This document shows, in pieces, positions 1 to 10,881 of a stretch of DNA of 64,000 bases (position 1 is the first letter of the stretch; each line of letters opens with the position of its first letter). The position numbers and the translations under genes were made by a program. Location of the stretch: positions 126,145,453 through 126,209,452 of the forward strand of contig NC_081554.1 in NCBI RefSeq assembly GCF_963082655.1, written 5' to 3'. The stretch comes from Stomoxys calcitrans. Its lineage: Eukaryota; Arthropoda; Insecta; Diptera; Muscidae. The notes under the pieces are model-generated. The model made no database searches. It had not been told where the DNA came from and saw only the letters and a program-made list of their open reading frames with translations.

Positions 1-975
1 CGAGTGGGTCTGGCCGGGCAATTAAACAGGTGACGTGTATCGTGCGGTCCCAGGTTACAATCGGGACATACATCTTGCACGTCGGCATCAATCCTAGCTC
101 TGTGGGAATTGAGGCGGCTGCATCTGCCGGAACGTAATTGAGCCAGAACTACTCTGGTTTGCCGGGGGAGGTCGATTTCTTCGGGTGCAATGAGTGGCGG
201 TCGTTCTCCAAGGACTACATTCACCCGGTAGCCAATTAACGCGTCTGCTACCGTGTCTGCATGAATGTTGTTCAGACCGGCTTGATATGCCGCTTGATCT
301 AGAAGTTCTCTCTGGTAGCGCTGAACCTCACGCTCTAGATCGCGTAGATCTACCTTAAGGCTTCTGGGCGGTGGGTATCTATCCGCAAGATGATGATTTG
401 GATGATTTCTGCGATAACAGCCCAAAAGGTATTGCTTAGACAGCATGTAGTTATGTCTTCGCACTGGTAGGATCTTTGTCTCCTGATGGAGGTGGTCCAC
501 ATGAGAACTGAGGAGACAGCCCGCCGCAGTTAGGATAGCGGCATTCTGACTGATCTGAATATTATTCCACTGCGTGTCACAAAGTTGACGTGACCACACT
601 GGCGCTGCATAACTTACCACAGACCGGCCAATTGCTTTGTACGTGGTCAACAAGGTTTCTTTGTCTGCACCCCAAGTGCTGCCAGCGAGTGACTTGAGGA
701 CCTTGTTTCTACTTTTGACTTTATTGCAGATTGCTGTGGCATGTGGGGAGAAAGTGTAGGAGCTGTCAAATGTGACGCCAAGTATTTTGGGACACTTGAT
801 GGTCGGAATCATTTCTCCATCGACCATCACAGTCAGCTCAGTATTCACCTCACGCGTATTTGTAGTGAACAGTGTGGCTGAAGATTTGGTGGCGGATATC
901 TTCAGATTTCTTGCAGCGAAGTATGAGGCAAGCTCGTTTAGGTAGACGTTCAACCTATCGCAGATGATACGATCT

Positions 976-1875
976 CTATGCCGTCTGGAGGGGTGGGATG
1001 GAGGATAGGTAGAGGTTAAACAGAGCCGGAGATATCACCCCACCTTGGGGAACTCCCTTTTTCACTCTACGGTGTTTCGACTTCTTATCCCTAAATTCCA
1101 CAAATGACTGGCGGCCACACAGATAATTCGCGACCCAACGTTTCAGGCCTGGCTGGAGGGACGTGTTGGCGATGTCCTCAAATAATTTGGCATTGCTGAC
1201 CGTGCCGAATGCCTTCGATAGGTCCAGTGCCACGAGGACCGTCCTATCACATGGCCTGGGTTGATTGAAGCCACGGCAAATGTGTGTGGTGATGGCATGC
1301 AAAGCTGTTGTTGTGCTGTGCAGTCTCCGAAATCCATGTTGATGCTCGGCGAATGGAAATTCTCCTACGAGGCTCGGGAGGAGTAATGCCTCAAGCGTCT
1401 TTGCCACTGGTGAGAGAAGGGAGATCGGTCTGTACGACTCCCCCAAACTCGGGTCTTTTCCAGGCTTCTGTAGCGGGATCACTCTGCCCATTTTCCAGAC
1501 ATCGGGAACTATAAGAGTGTTCAATGACAGGTTAAGGACAGTGGTAAGGTACTCAACTCCAGGTGAATCCAGATTCTTCAGCATCAATGTAGAGATTCCG
1601 TCGGGGCCCAACGCCTTGGAAGATTTGGCGCCACGGATGACATTCGTAACTTCGCCCACGGTAAATTGTGATGGCTGTTCATCGGCTCGGAGACCACGAA
1701 TACGGCGAATGGCTCTCCTCCTTGCCCTGTCTCTCTCGGGATGCACAATAAATTGACGGTTGAACAACCTGGCGCATCTCTTCGGATCAGTCACGGTTAT
1801 CTCGCCAAAAGTGACTGAGGTCCCGTCTGCCGGGATTCGAGAGAGACTTAACAGTGGCCCACAGTTTGCCTGCAC
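976..1875 (-). pseudogene. LINE-A reverse transcriptase fragment
   Basis: Open frame of 299 codons with the RT signatures ALGPDGIS, VIPLQKPGKDP, SYRPISLLSP, HQHGFRRLHSTT, LVALDLSKAF and KGVPQGGVISPALFNLYL, in the normal order. The frame ends just before the YxDD box, which is absent, so no active polymerase is encoded. The endonuclease part of the same ORF2 lies in another frame further 5' (1787-2969), so there is at least one frameshift. Confidence 0.88.
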
Positions 1876-2969
1876 CGGTGCCTAAGTTACATTGCTCCAA
1901 GTGATCCAGCCACAAATTCCGCTTATGTTCGTTGACTACCCTGTTTATTTCCAGATTCAGCTCGCTGATTCTGGGTTTAGCGGGGTCCATAGCACGAATC
2001 CCATCACGCTCGTCTGCGAGTACCACTGCTTGCGCCGGGAAATTGGGTCGCACTTGTGGTATTCGACCGGCTGGTATAAAGCGAGTGGCTGCTGCGTTGA
2101 TGATGTCTCGGAATTTCCTCTCGGCCACAATCACATCAGAGGGGGATGGCAGTTCATTGAAGCGGCGATTGGTATACTCTCTGAAGCCAGTCCAATCGGC
2201 CTTCTTATAATTGTTGAACGTCCGGCGCTCAGAGGTTATGCAGTCGGGTGGTCGGTAGATGGTGAGAATTATGGGGAGGTGGTCTGACCCCAAAGAGATG
2301 ACGGCTTGCCAGGATACGTCACTCAGGAGATCAGGGGATGCAATTGAGATGTCTGGCGAGCTGCTGCACCTCCTCGTAATCCTAGTGGGGGCATCCTCAT
2401 TCACCGTGAAAAACGTGGAGCTATCTATCTGCTCTGCCAAAGCTATGCCACGCTGGTCGTTACCTTGGGGAGAATTCCATGACGTGTGATGTGCATTAAA
2501 ATCCCCCAGAACCAGACGACTATGGCCAGATAGCAACCCACTTATGTCGGGGTTGTAAGCCTGGCCATTAATCGGGACACAGCTACCAACCGGCGGTATA
2601 TACACGTTGTATATCTCTATCTCGACAGTACCAGACCTGACTGCTACCCCATTCCATGTATGGGTCACTAGCGTCAAGCGCAGGCGAGATAGGTCTATAC
2701 TGCACGGAATGGTGTATAACGAAGGCCAATCCCCCACCTCCATTCCTTGAGCGATCCTTACGTAGCACATTGTAACCGTGACAACTGTGCAAGCTACAGG
2801 TGTTGGTCAGCTTTGTCTCCTGGATCGCTGCGACCGATATGCTCTTCCGACTTATAAAATCCACGATCTCATCAATCTTGCCACGCAGTCCGTGGCAGTT
2901 TAACTGCAAGAACGATACACTTCCCGGCACTGGCCTGGCAACAGTGGGGCTAGGGTGCTGTCGTTGCAT
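1787..2969 (-). pseudogene. LINE-A AP-type endonuclease region
   Basis: Two overlapping minus-strand frames (2583-2969 and 1787-2770) together give an exonuclease/endonuclease/phosphatase-like domain. The N-terminal part has SFLQLNCHGLRGK and AAIQETKL (metal-binding Asn and Glu motifs). The C-terminal part has RLVLGDFNAHHTSW and GSDHLPIILTI (the GDFN and SDH motifs). The break near 2600-2770 is a frameshift; the second copy at 20213-21721 reads through further. This domain nicks target DNA in APE-type LINEs. Confidence 0.85.
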
Positions 2970-3366
2970 AAATTGCCGTACGGGAGAGGTCGGGGGGTCA
3001 CATAGTTCGACGACGAGGACGCCGAAGGCGTGCTATGTTCGCACACCAACTAGCGACATAGCCAGTATGACTATACTCCCGTAGCGAAGTTAGGCCAGAG
3101 CAAGAACGGAAATGTACCCACTCCAAGCACCGGTTACACCTCACCGACACCGACCGATGATGAAGGCGGTTCTGGCAAACCGAACAGAACCAGGGTTCGG
3201 GGTTCTTTTCAATCCCGGCACGGACCAGAAGCGTACGGAGAAGGCACTCCGGGATGTGCCTCTCCCATGACGAAAAAAGACGAACACGTACACTGAGGCG
3301 GCAGCCCTTGCCGATGAGGATTCCATCGGGTCAATCCGGTGCGTACAACCGGCTGGCATGGGATTG

Positions 3367-3655
3367 TAAATGATAAATCAATAATGACAATATGGGACTC
3401 AAATGAAAGATATTTGAACCCAGAGCACGAATCTGATATATGGGGATCCGCCTCACCCCCATACCGGACGTATTTACCGACCCTAGCAATATAAGGCTCC
3501 AATGAGAGGTATTTGGGAGAAGAGCACCAATATGATAATTTCTGAAAGGCCATACCAGTACAACCAAACAAGACTTAGTTCCTGACGTGACCGTATAGGG
3601 CTCAGATTATATAAGAGAGTGAAAGAAGGCGCAGCGGAGCGGGCCCTGTCCAGCT
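3367..3655 (-). repeat. Dispersed repeat family H, fragment
   Basis: Read on the minus strand it starts with the family terminus (ACTAGCTGGACAGGGCCC) and carries units of the type 'ATTTGAGTCCCATATTGTC'. The full plus-strand copy is at 45538-47470. Superfamily unknown. Confidence 0.65.
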
Positions 3656-3680
3656 AGTCATATATAAAAGCTACGAGGCT

Positions 3681-3986
3681 CCCGGCCGACACGAGATAAC
3701 TATGAGCTCCACACAGGCTTGAACTTTGAGCTCCGACATGCGTGGTCTCCGTCGTTGTCACGGGAAGCTTAGTTGAAAGCTAACGGGCACGTCCACTGGT
3801 TGCGGATAGTGAAAAGCTTCGTTTTTATGCGGAGTAGCTGCTAATGCGGCCGCGGGCAGTCAACGATTTCGAGAGGAGAGTTTCAGTGAGTTGGCACTGG
3901 CTCTTAATTAAATTCTGAGTGCCAATGATACTCGAGATGACATAGCGTGTTATTGGCGCCTTCAAATAACCAATGGCCAACATCAG
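3681..3986 (+). mobile_element. SINE-X copy
   Basis: About 300 bp matching the elements at 15049-15424 and 23210-23562 in the same 5' to 3' order: head CCCGGCCGACACGAGATAAC, then GCACGTCCACTGGTTGCGG, GAGAGTTTCAGTGAG, and a segment ending GCCTTCAAATAACCAATGG. The 3' part with the CAA-type tail is not recognisable here; the sequence from about 4000 may already belong to the RTE remnant. Confidence 0.6.
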
Positions 3987-4159
3987 CGTCTGTTCCCAGG
4001 TTAGGGGCGGCTGGAGGCGAGCGTCGGATCTTGGAGCAAGCGGCTTGCGACATAGAGAGATACATGTACGATCCCAAAAAACCCATGCGGTTGGGGTGCT
4101 GGGCCAGTAACTCACCCCCGGAAAACTATAAGAAACAAAGAAATAGTAGAAACGGAGTC

Positions 4160-6285
4160 CCATGATTTGCTGATCTGCACCTGGAATGTCCGCACTCATT
4201 ATAGAGGGGGTGCAGTGTACGCAGTGGCGAATACGCCCATGCCCCGACGGAAGACAAGGACGAGTGCACCAAGGATATTTTCTACGAGCACCTAGAGAGA
4301 TAATATGACCGCTGCCCCGCCCATTATATTAAAATCGTTCTGGAAGATTTTAATGCGAATGTTGGGAAGGAAGACATGTTTGCTCCAACAGTCGGGAAGT
4401 TTAGCCTCCATGAGATAACGTCCAGTTATGGGTTTAGGCTGATAGATCTCGCCGCTGAAAAGCTATAAACACAACAGATGGCAACAGCATAGTCCACTCG
4501 ACTGACCCAACTGCTTGATGAAATCACTCCATGTTCCGATGATATAATGGCGCAGTAGCAAACCATTGACCACTCCATGGAAAATGCCGCGTAATCTGTA
4601 CTTGGGTACCGGAAGCCTCCCCCAAGAAACCGATGATACGACCAAGAGTGTCGAGATGCTACTGAACCAAGAATTCGGCAATCAGGGGAACCCTGCAATT
4701 AGTAGCAACGCGCTAGATGAAGGAGAGGTATCAGGAAAAGAGGAGAAAAAGAAAAGAAAAGAGAAATGGAAAGACGTGAGTGTGAGCGAATTGAGATGTA
4801 CTGGATCCAGAATGAAGTCTGAAAGTTCTACCAAAGAATTAAACATCAAACCGATGGAAATCTGGTAACTGACAGAGATGGCGTGTTGAGGATATGGAAA
4901 AAACATTTTACCCAACTGCTAGTGTCCGACGATGGCGGCGAAGAGGACTCCGCCAATCCCTGATGATAGTATAGAAAGTTTATCTCCTAGTCAGAATGAG
5001 GTCGTAGTAGCAATGGTCCGATTGAAGAGCACCAAGGCAGTCTGAGCCGACGGGTTACCCGCTGAACTATTTAAGACCGGAGGCGACACACTGGTAAGGC
5101 GTATGCATCAGCTTGTCAGATGATTGGAACCTCAGCATACTAAGTCTCGTCCCAAGAAAGGAAACAAGACGGAATGTACTAACTACACAGGAATAAGTCT
5201 CCTCCTAAAACCTAATGCCAATGAGATAAGTGGGTCCTATCAATGCGGCTTAGATCTGGTAGAAAACCCCAGACCAGATATTCACGCTGCGTCAAATCCT
5301 GGAAAATACCCGAGAGGGACAAATCAGCACCTACCATCTCTTTGTTGACTACAAAGCCGCTTTCGATAGCCCTATATGTTCAAAGGTATTTGAAGGCATG
5401 TCTGAGTTTGGTATCCCTTCAAAATTAATAAGACTGCAGGATGAATCTTGCTGAAACAAGATCCTCAGTAAAAATAGGAAAGAATCTCTCCGAGCCATTC
5501 AATATCAACGAGCTTTAATACAAGCTCATCGTGTGATATCTTTCATATCCTGCTGAAGAAGATTATACGAGATGCAGATGTGAATATATGTGGCACACTA
5601 CTTTGAAAGAATCGAAAGAGAGTCAGTGAAAATGGGTCTGGCAGTAAATGAAAATAAGACGAAATGGATGATTTCAACTCCTAAAACGCCATGTATAACC
5701 GATCAGATAAAGAATATGGAGAAACTTGGGAACCACAACTTTAAGATAGTCAGTAAATTTATCTACCTCGGCACCGCCGTAACCGAAACGAATGACACCA
5801 GTTTTGAGATAAAGCGAAGAATAATACTGGCAAACATTTGCTACTTCGGACTTAGTAAGCAGTTCAGAAACAAGGCCACCTCTCGACAGACGAGAGGAGT
5901 GGGTACTTGTGAAAGCAGACGAGGCAGTGCTTAAAGTGTTTGAGAGAAAGATTCTTCGTAAAATATATGGACCAGTTTGCGTTAATAGAGAATATAGGCG
6001 TCGTATGAATCACGAGGAGGCCATCGTAGCGCAGAGATTAGCATGTCGGCCTATGACGCTGAACGCCTGTGTTCGAATCCTGGCGAGACCATCAGTTACT
6101 TAGTGGAATGTTCATGGGCAATTTTCAATTTGCATTTGCATGAATCAAGAGCTGTATGACGACAGTAGCTTAGTTACACGTATCAAAATACAACGCAGCG
6201 TTGGCTAGTTCATGTTGTCAGAAGGGATGAAGAAGCTCCAGCAAAGAAGTCTTTTGAAGGCAATCACGGTGGTAGACGCAAACCG
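4160..6285 (+). mobile_element. RTE-clade LINE remnant, frameshifted
   Basis: Degenerate plus-strand ORF2 read through several frames. An endonuclease start (ICTWNVRTHYRGG, about 4170) is followed by RT pieces: 'STKAV.ADGLPAELFKTGGD' (about 5025-5085), 'KKGNKTECTNYTGISLL' (5155-5205), 'SYQCGL' (5235) and 'VDYKAAFDSP' (5343-5370). The C-terminal domain follows (5590-5930: LAVNENKTKWMIS, FIYLGTAVTETN; 5909-6000: VFERKILRKIYGPVCVNREYRRRMNHE; about 6190-6260). These are RTE-type motifs by knowledge of the family. Many stops and frameshifts, so inactive. It is interrupted by a SINE at 6017-6139. Confidence 0.8.
6017..6139 (+). mobile_element. tRNA-derived SINE, internally deleted copy with target-site duplication
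   Basis: 123 bp inserted in the RTE remnant. The tRNA-like head has an A-box-like GTAGCGCAGAGATTAGC and a B-box-like TGTTCGAATCCTGG. It then joins directly to the SINE tail (CTTAGTGGAATGTTCATGGG), so the body present in the full copy (57729-58045) is missing. Target-site duplication: ATGAATCACGAG (6005-6016) and ATGAATCAAGAG (6140-6151), 11 of 12 identical. Removing the insert restores the RTE reading MNHE-LYD. Confidence 0.82.
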
Positions 6286-6985
6286 AGGAAGAAAAAGAGC
6301 TCCCCGCTTTCAAGTACTCTGGGAAAGCCAAGCCAGCCATCCCGCAATGGAGACTCCAGACAGTATCCTAAGGAGGTAGACAAAGTCGGAGCAGGAACGA
6401 AGGAAGCGCGCACGGCCCCTGAGTCTTCGTGGAGGACTGTGACTTCCAAAAAGAGGCCATAGCCATCAAGGAAGAGGAAGATGGTCGCTGAGAATGGTAA
6501 GGAGCAGCCCTCTTACGCCAGAGTGGCAAGGAAGCACAACAGAGATGAGCTGACTTATGCAGTCGTCAATATCGGTAGTGCATCCCATAGAATTCCACCA
6601 GATCATCGGTCCTTAGTAGAGGATCTGGTTAACGAGCGGATTTTCGAACATGTGTAGAACTCTGTAGAGGGTTCACCCATACAAATGATGAGCTGCGAGT
6701 ATAGAGGGAACATCTTTACGCTGCGTTTTGCGTTGGCGGAATGTATTGATACCATCAAACAGCTCGTCAGAGTTATCCAGGCTCCCTAGGATAAGGAAGG
6801 ATCCTAATATTGGAATATTAGGTAGAGTAGCAAGGAAGCACGGAATTCCTAACATTGATTCCCTTTTCGAGTTCACTTTTAAGTTTTTAGAGCGCACAAC
6901 AAGCCGGTTACTGGCTGAGGTGTATGTTTCAAGTGGCATGGGACAGATAAATAAATGCACCCTCTTTTCAACCTAACCTAACCTT
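6286..6985 (+). mobile_element. LOA/I-type LINE, copy with large internal deletion
   Basis: Plus-strand copy of the element at 11081-14224. The ORF1 (gag-like) part runs 6286-6780 with in-frame stops (motifs KKKSSPLSSTLGKPSQPSR, ARVARKHNRDELTYAV). It then jumps to the element's 3' end (GAGCGCACAACAAGCCGG, 6890-6910, then CACCCTCTTTTCAACCTAACC at the terminus). All of ORF2 is missing. It abuts the RTE remnant at about 6285. The stretch 6986-7235 shows nothing recognisable. Confidence 0.75.
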
Positions 6986-7235
6986 AGTAAAAACTTCGAG
7001 GTACTCAAAATTATATATTTCTGGATTTCGACGTGTTAATAATGTACTTAAAGTCCCGAATATAAATTTGGCACCACCTGAAACGACCTATGACAAGTAA
7101 GACAATAGGAGAATATCGGACATCAATGGATAGTCATTGGGGATACCCAATACGCCAAAAAAAACTATGCTCTTTAAAGCTGTAAATCATTTATAAAATA
7201 TATCTAATAAACAACAACATGAATTCTAACTTAAC

Positions 7236-7325
7236 GCCGTATCGTAGAGGTTAGCATGTCCGCCGATGACGCCGAACGCTGGGTTCAAATCCTAGCGAGA
7301 ACATCAGAAAAAAAATTTCAGCGGT
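7236..7325 (+). mobile_element. tRNA-derived SINE, 5' head part
   Basis: A-box-like CGTAGAGGTTAGCATGTCCG and B-box-like GGGTTCAAATCCTAGCGAG, followed by AGAAAAAAAATTTCAGCGG as in the full copy at 57729-58045. The tail of what may be the same insertion lies about 900 bp downstream (8222-8370). Confidence 0.75.
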
Positions 7326-7365
7326 GTTTATCCCTTAACATAGAGCTCTAAAATTTTGCGCAGAG

Positions 7366-7650
7366 ATATATTTGAGTGAAATATAAAACAATATGTAGTA
7401 TGGTCCAAATCGGTCTTTAACCTGATATAGCTCCCATATAAACCAGAGATCGCAATTATTACCCGATTTGTCTGAAATTATGCATGATGACATCTGTTAA
7501 GAGTCTCAACAACTACCAAGCATGGCCCAAATCGGTGTATGAGCTGATATAGCTCACTTATCAACCGATCTCCCGATTTAACATCTTGAGCGTGCCAAAT
7601 ACGGTCCAAATCGGAATTAACCTGATATAACTTTCATATAAATCAATATC
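7366..7650 (+). repeat. 153-bp-unit repeat, degenerate fragment
   Basis: Two to three decayed units: 'GTATGGTCCAAATCGGTC', 'CCTGATATAGCTCCCATATA', 'TTATGCATGATGACATCTG', as in the arrays at 28940-30435 and 32018-33318. No terminal sequences seen. The following stretch, 7651-8221, is AT-rich and shows no gene or recognisable element. Confidence 0.6.
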
Positions 7651-8221
7651 TTGATGAAGGAGTTTACTTTAACTTAGGACTTTATCCCTGAATTGTGTTT
7701 TCCGTTTTACTGATGTCGGGTGTTTAAGTTTTGGGTTTTGGTGTGCTCAGCAGACTTAGTAGAATTTTCCAGAAAACATTTTTGTAGAATATTTTTATAT
7801 GCTAGAATCCCAATTTAAAAGAGTTTCCAAAAAGGGGCCGAAAATCATCATTGTTTACCAAATAATCCAAAATATTGAATTGGTTCATGTTCGTGCTGCT
7901 GAAATTTGCCTTTTTTGATTCAGGACACCTTATGTTCATGTCAGTGACACCTGTTGCTGGCAAAAGAGCTTTCAGTTATGTCCTCTTTAAATTCTTAGTC
8001 TGTTTGGTACCCCAATAAAAAAAATAAATTTTGCTTACATAAACAAAAATTTTAATTTTTGAGAAAAAAATATGTAGCATTCATTTGTAAAAAACCCTTC
8101 GTACGAAAACATCGATTAGGCCTCACGTGTAATTTTTTTTAACTTCTTACTTTAAGTGTTTTTTAAAAGATTAGTAAACGTGTTCATAACAATTTTCATT
8201 TTCGATTTTTGCATTTTTATC

Positions 8222-8370
8222 CACCGGGGCAGCATTGTGCGCCGTTCGGACTCGGCTATATAAAGGAGACCCCTTATCATTGAGCTTAAACTTGAATCGG
8301 ACAGCACTCATTGATATGTGAGAAGTTTGCCCCTGTACCTTAATGGAGTGTTCATGGGCAAATTTGCATT
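8222..8370 (+). mobile_element. tRNA-derived SINE, 3' body and tail
   Basis: Matches the 3' half of the full SINE at 57729-58045: GCGCCGTTCGGACTCGGC, CCCCTTATCATTGAGCTTAA, GATATGTGAGAAGTTTGCCC, GTGTTCATGGGCAAATTTGC. Either the separated tail of the head at 7236-7325 or an independent 5'-truncated insertion. Confidence 0.75.
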
Positions 8371-8389
8371 TGCAACTTACTTATATATA

Positions 8390-8625
8390 TTGGGTTGCCT
8401 AAAAAGTAATTGCGGATTTTTTAAAGGAAAGTAAATGCATTTTTAATAAAACTTAGAATGAACTTTAATCAAATATACTTTTTTTACACTTTATTTCTAA
8501 AGCAAGCTAAAAGAACAGCTGATAACTGACAGAAGAAAGAATGCAATTACAGAGTCACAAGCTGTGAAAAAATTTGTCGACGCCGACTATATGAAAAATC
8601 CGCAATTACTTTTTGGGCAACCCAA
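8390..8625. mobile_element. mariner-type MITE (236 bp)
   Basis: Terminal inverted repeats: TTGGGTTGCCTAAAAAGTAA at the left and the complement of TTACTTTTTGGGCAACCCAA at the right; homology continues inward for about 32 bp with one mismatch. TA flanks both sides (8388-8389, 8626-8627). No coding sequence inside. The TIR sequence is of the mariner type and typical of insects. It sits 88 bp upstream of the first visible FASTKD exon, in the preceding intron. Confidence 0.85.
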
Positions 8626-8713
8626 TATATATGCATATAAAAAATATATTTTGTAATATAAACAAACTTTCAATTCCTCCTTACGATTTTGTTATTCTTT
8701 TTTATTTGACTAG

Positions 8714-10881
8714 CTTAAAACGCTTTTGAAGGAAATCCATTCACAAATGGGAAAAGAGCATATAGTGCAGGCAATAATTCTTCAATGGATGTTCTGTCGC
8801 CAAAATGATGAAGACAATAAGAAGAAAATATTGAAAAAACTTTTACCTCTTCTTGGTGAATATAGTTCCGAGCTAAATATAAATGAGATTTGCACATGTT
8901 ATTTATATTTGCGTAAAATGGGTGTGGATAGTTCGCACCCTCTGATGGAGCAGCTACTTATGAAGGTGCTTAAAATCTTTGAATCGCCTGAAGAAACGAC
9001 TAGTTTGACAGCAATGTCACGTCTTGTTGTAGGCATTAACACTGGAAGAAATTTTTTCACTCCCATGTTGTGCGCAGACTTTATGAGACACTTGCACTAT
9101 CATGTACAAGAATGTTGTAACGAAGACCAAGCTCGAATGATTGCCATTTGTATGTTGAATCTTCAGCCCTTAATCAGTGATGAACTAATGTCCCTTTATA
9201 AGGATAAGGTGAAACAACTCTTAGCAAGCGGTGAAATCTCGAAACCGAAGACTGTTTTAAAAATATTAAATATGCTTAATATGACAGTATGGTCCAACAA
9301 TCATGTTTCTCTTATTAAAGACTTGCTTCTAATACTAAAGCCTGCTATAAAGCAAATGGATGTGAACGACTTAAAGAATATAAGTCGTATCTACCAGTAT
9401 CATATGGAGCCAGCCTGCATGCATGAACCCCTATCTGACGCTCTGGAAGAACTACTGGCAACACACATGTCTCCTGAAACCTTGGCCTGCTATGTGCCTT
9501 TTTCACAGCCAAACAATAGAGATTCCTTAACAAATGCCTTCAAAGCTCTTCTATCATCTGAGGACAGCTGGAACCAACCCAATGCGACAGGCTTTTTATT
9601 TTCTACTTTAAGAGCATTAAAAATTTCTGACTCAAAAATCTGTAACGCTTACTGGAATGGAGTATTACGTGAACTAGACAATATTCCAGACAATGAAATG
9701 CACACAGTTTTTCTCAAACACTGCCATCGCTACATGAATTTCAATAACAATTTAGGAGGAACTTATCGACATATGTCTTTAGAAAAAATACTGAGTCAAC
9801 TATGCATGAGAGCCATAGAACATGATGTGGTTGGAAGGATACCACAGAAATTTGCCCGTCTGGCCTCATTTGTTTTGGCATACGGCCACACACCCTACAG
9901 TTGGAAAAAGTATCCCAATATTTTACTATCCAAAATCATAACAATGGCAGATCAATTTGCTCCAACTGATTGCTTCCTCATAAGTCGAGGTCTGCGAATA
10001 AGTCTGGAAATGAGGTAAACATTTCTCACAACAACAATGGAAACCATTTTTATTTCTATATTTTTCAAAACCCTCATAGGTATCGCTATCAAGTACCCCA
10101 ACTGGTAAACATGCAACTGGCTACAATAGATAGTGTTTTGGGAAGCTGCGTTGAGCGTTTCTTAAATGAAAATCAATTGACTGTAATGGATCTCAATGTG
10201 CTGGTTAGGACGTTAATCAATAGAAAAAGTGAGTGCGAATACGGCAGCCGACAATGTGTGAGTAGAGTGATGACATATTTTTTTCCAGCTCTTCAAAATA
10301 GCGTAGTGTACCACAGGACATTGCAAAAATATAGAGAAATACAGTCGCAAGATTTAAATTCGCGCAGCATCAAAGATATGGCCTATAACTTTTTGGCGAC
10401 AAATTATTTTGTGCCCGAAATATTGGAGAACATGTTTAAATATGTCCAAAATAATAATGAGCACATTTTGGGCGAGACTGTTGAGAAAATATTATCGTGT
10501 GCCTATAATTTGGGTTATACACCGCAAACGAATGAGCCATTGGAATATGCCGGTCTAATATTGCTGAGGTAAAACAGTATATTTGTAGAATTTTCCCTTC
10601 ATAAACCCTTAATTCATGCTAAGTATGAAGTTTCATCTAATAAAAATATGTTTCAAAAACATGATTTTATTTATCTCACATACATACAAAGTAAAATTTT
10701 AATTGTTTAATAATAATTTTATAATTACAGAGATTTCAACTACATGAGTGGGTTGTCGTTGGTCCAGGCCTGCTTATCCTTATGTTTTTATAAAACAATC
10801 CCAGAAGAACTAATAAATAAAGTATTCTGTGTGAAGTTCATTCAACGAGTCGAAGAAGAAATCCAAATGTGTTACTCCAAG
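8714..10881 (+). CDS. FASTKD exons 1-3 of the visible set
   Basis: Exon 8714-10014 encodes 433 residues plus two bases (start LKTLLKEIHSQMG). Intron 10015-10079 is 65 bp. Exon 10080-10568 starts with the last base of an Arg codon and encodes YRYQVPQLVNMQL onward. Intron 10569-10730. Exon 10731-10881 encodes RDFNYMSGLSLVQACL to CYSK and ends in phase 0 at a GTAGGA donor. The short introns fit fly genes; the next intron (8.0 kb) is expanded by transposons. Confidence 0.93.

Larger units (their letters stand above)
1..3366 (-). mobile_element. LINE-A copy 1 (CR1/Jockey-group non-LTR retrotransposon), cut by window edge
   Basis: Minus-strand non-LTR element with endonuclease and reverse transcriptase regions. 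It matches the copy at 19322-22331 almost base for base over shared parts. The 5' end is at about 3366, where the sequence common to other copies begins (CAATCCCATGCCAGCC on the minus strand). The 3' end lies outside the window. The C-terminal region (1-640) encodes a Cys/His-rich segment (CPDCN..HDTRHLFNC). The RT lacks its YxDD catalytic box: between 975 and about 1000 the frame jumps from the fingers/palm region to sequence well downstream, so the copy is dead. Clade assignment (CR1/Jockey group) is inferred from the RT motifs and from the PHD-like finger near the 5' end. Confidence 0.88.

Noticed and set aside
3825..4199. 124-codon minus-strand frame
   Set aside because: Crosses a SINE-X and the RTE 5' edge on the opposite strand; no domain.
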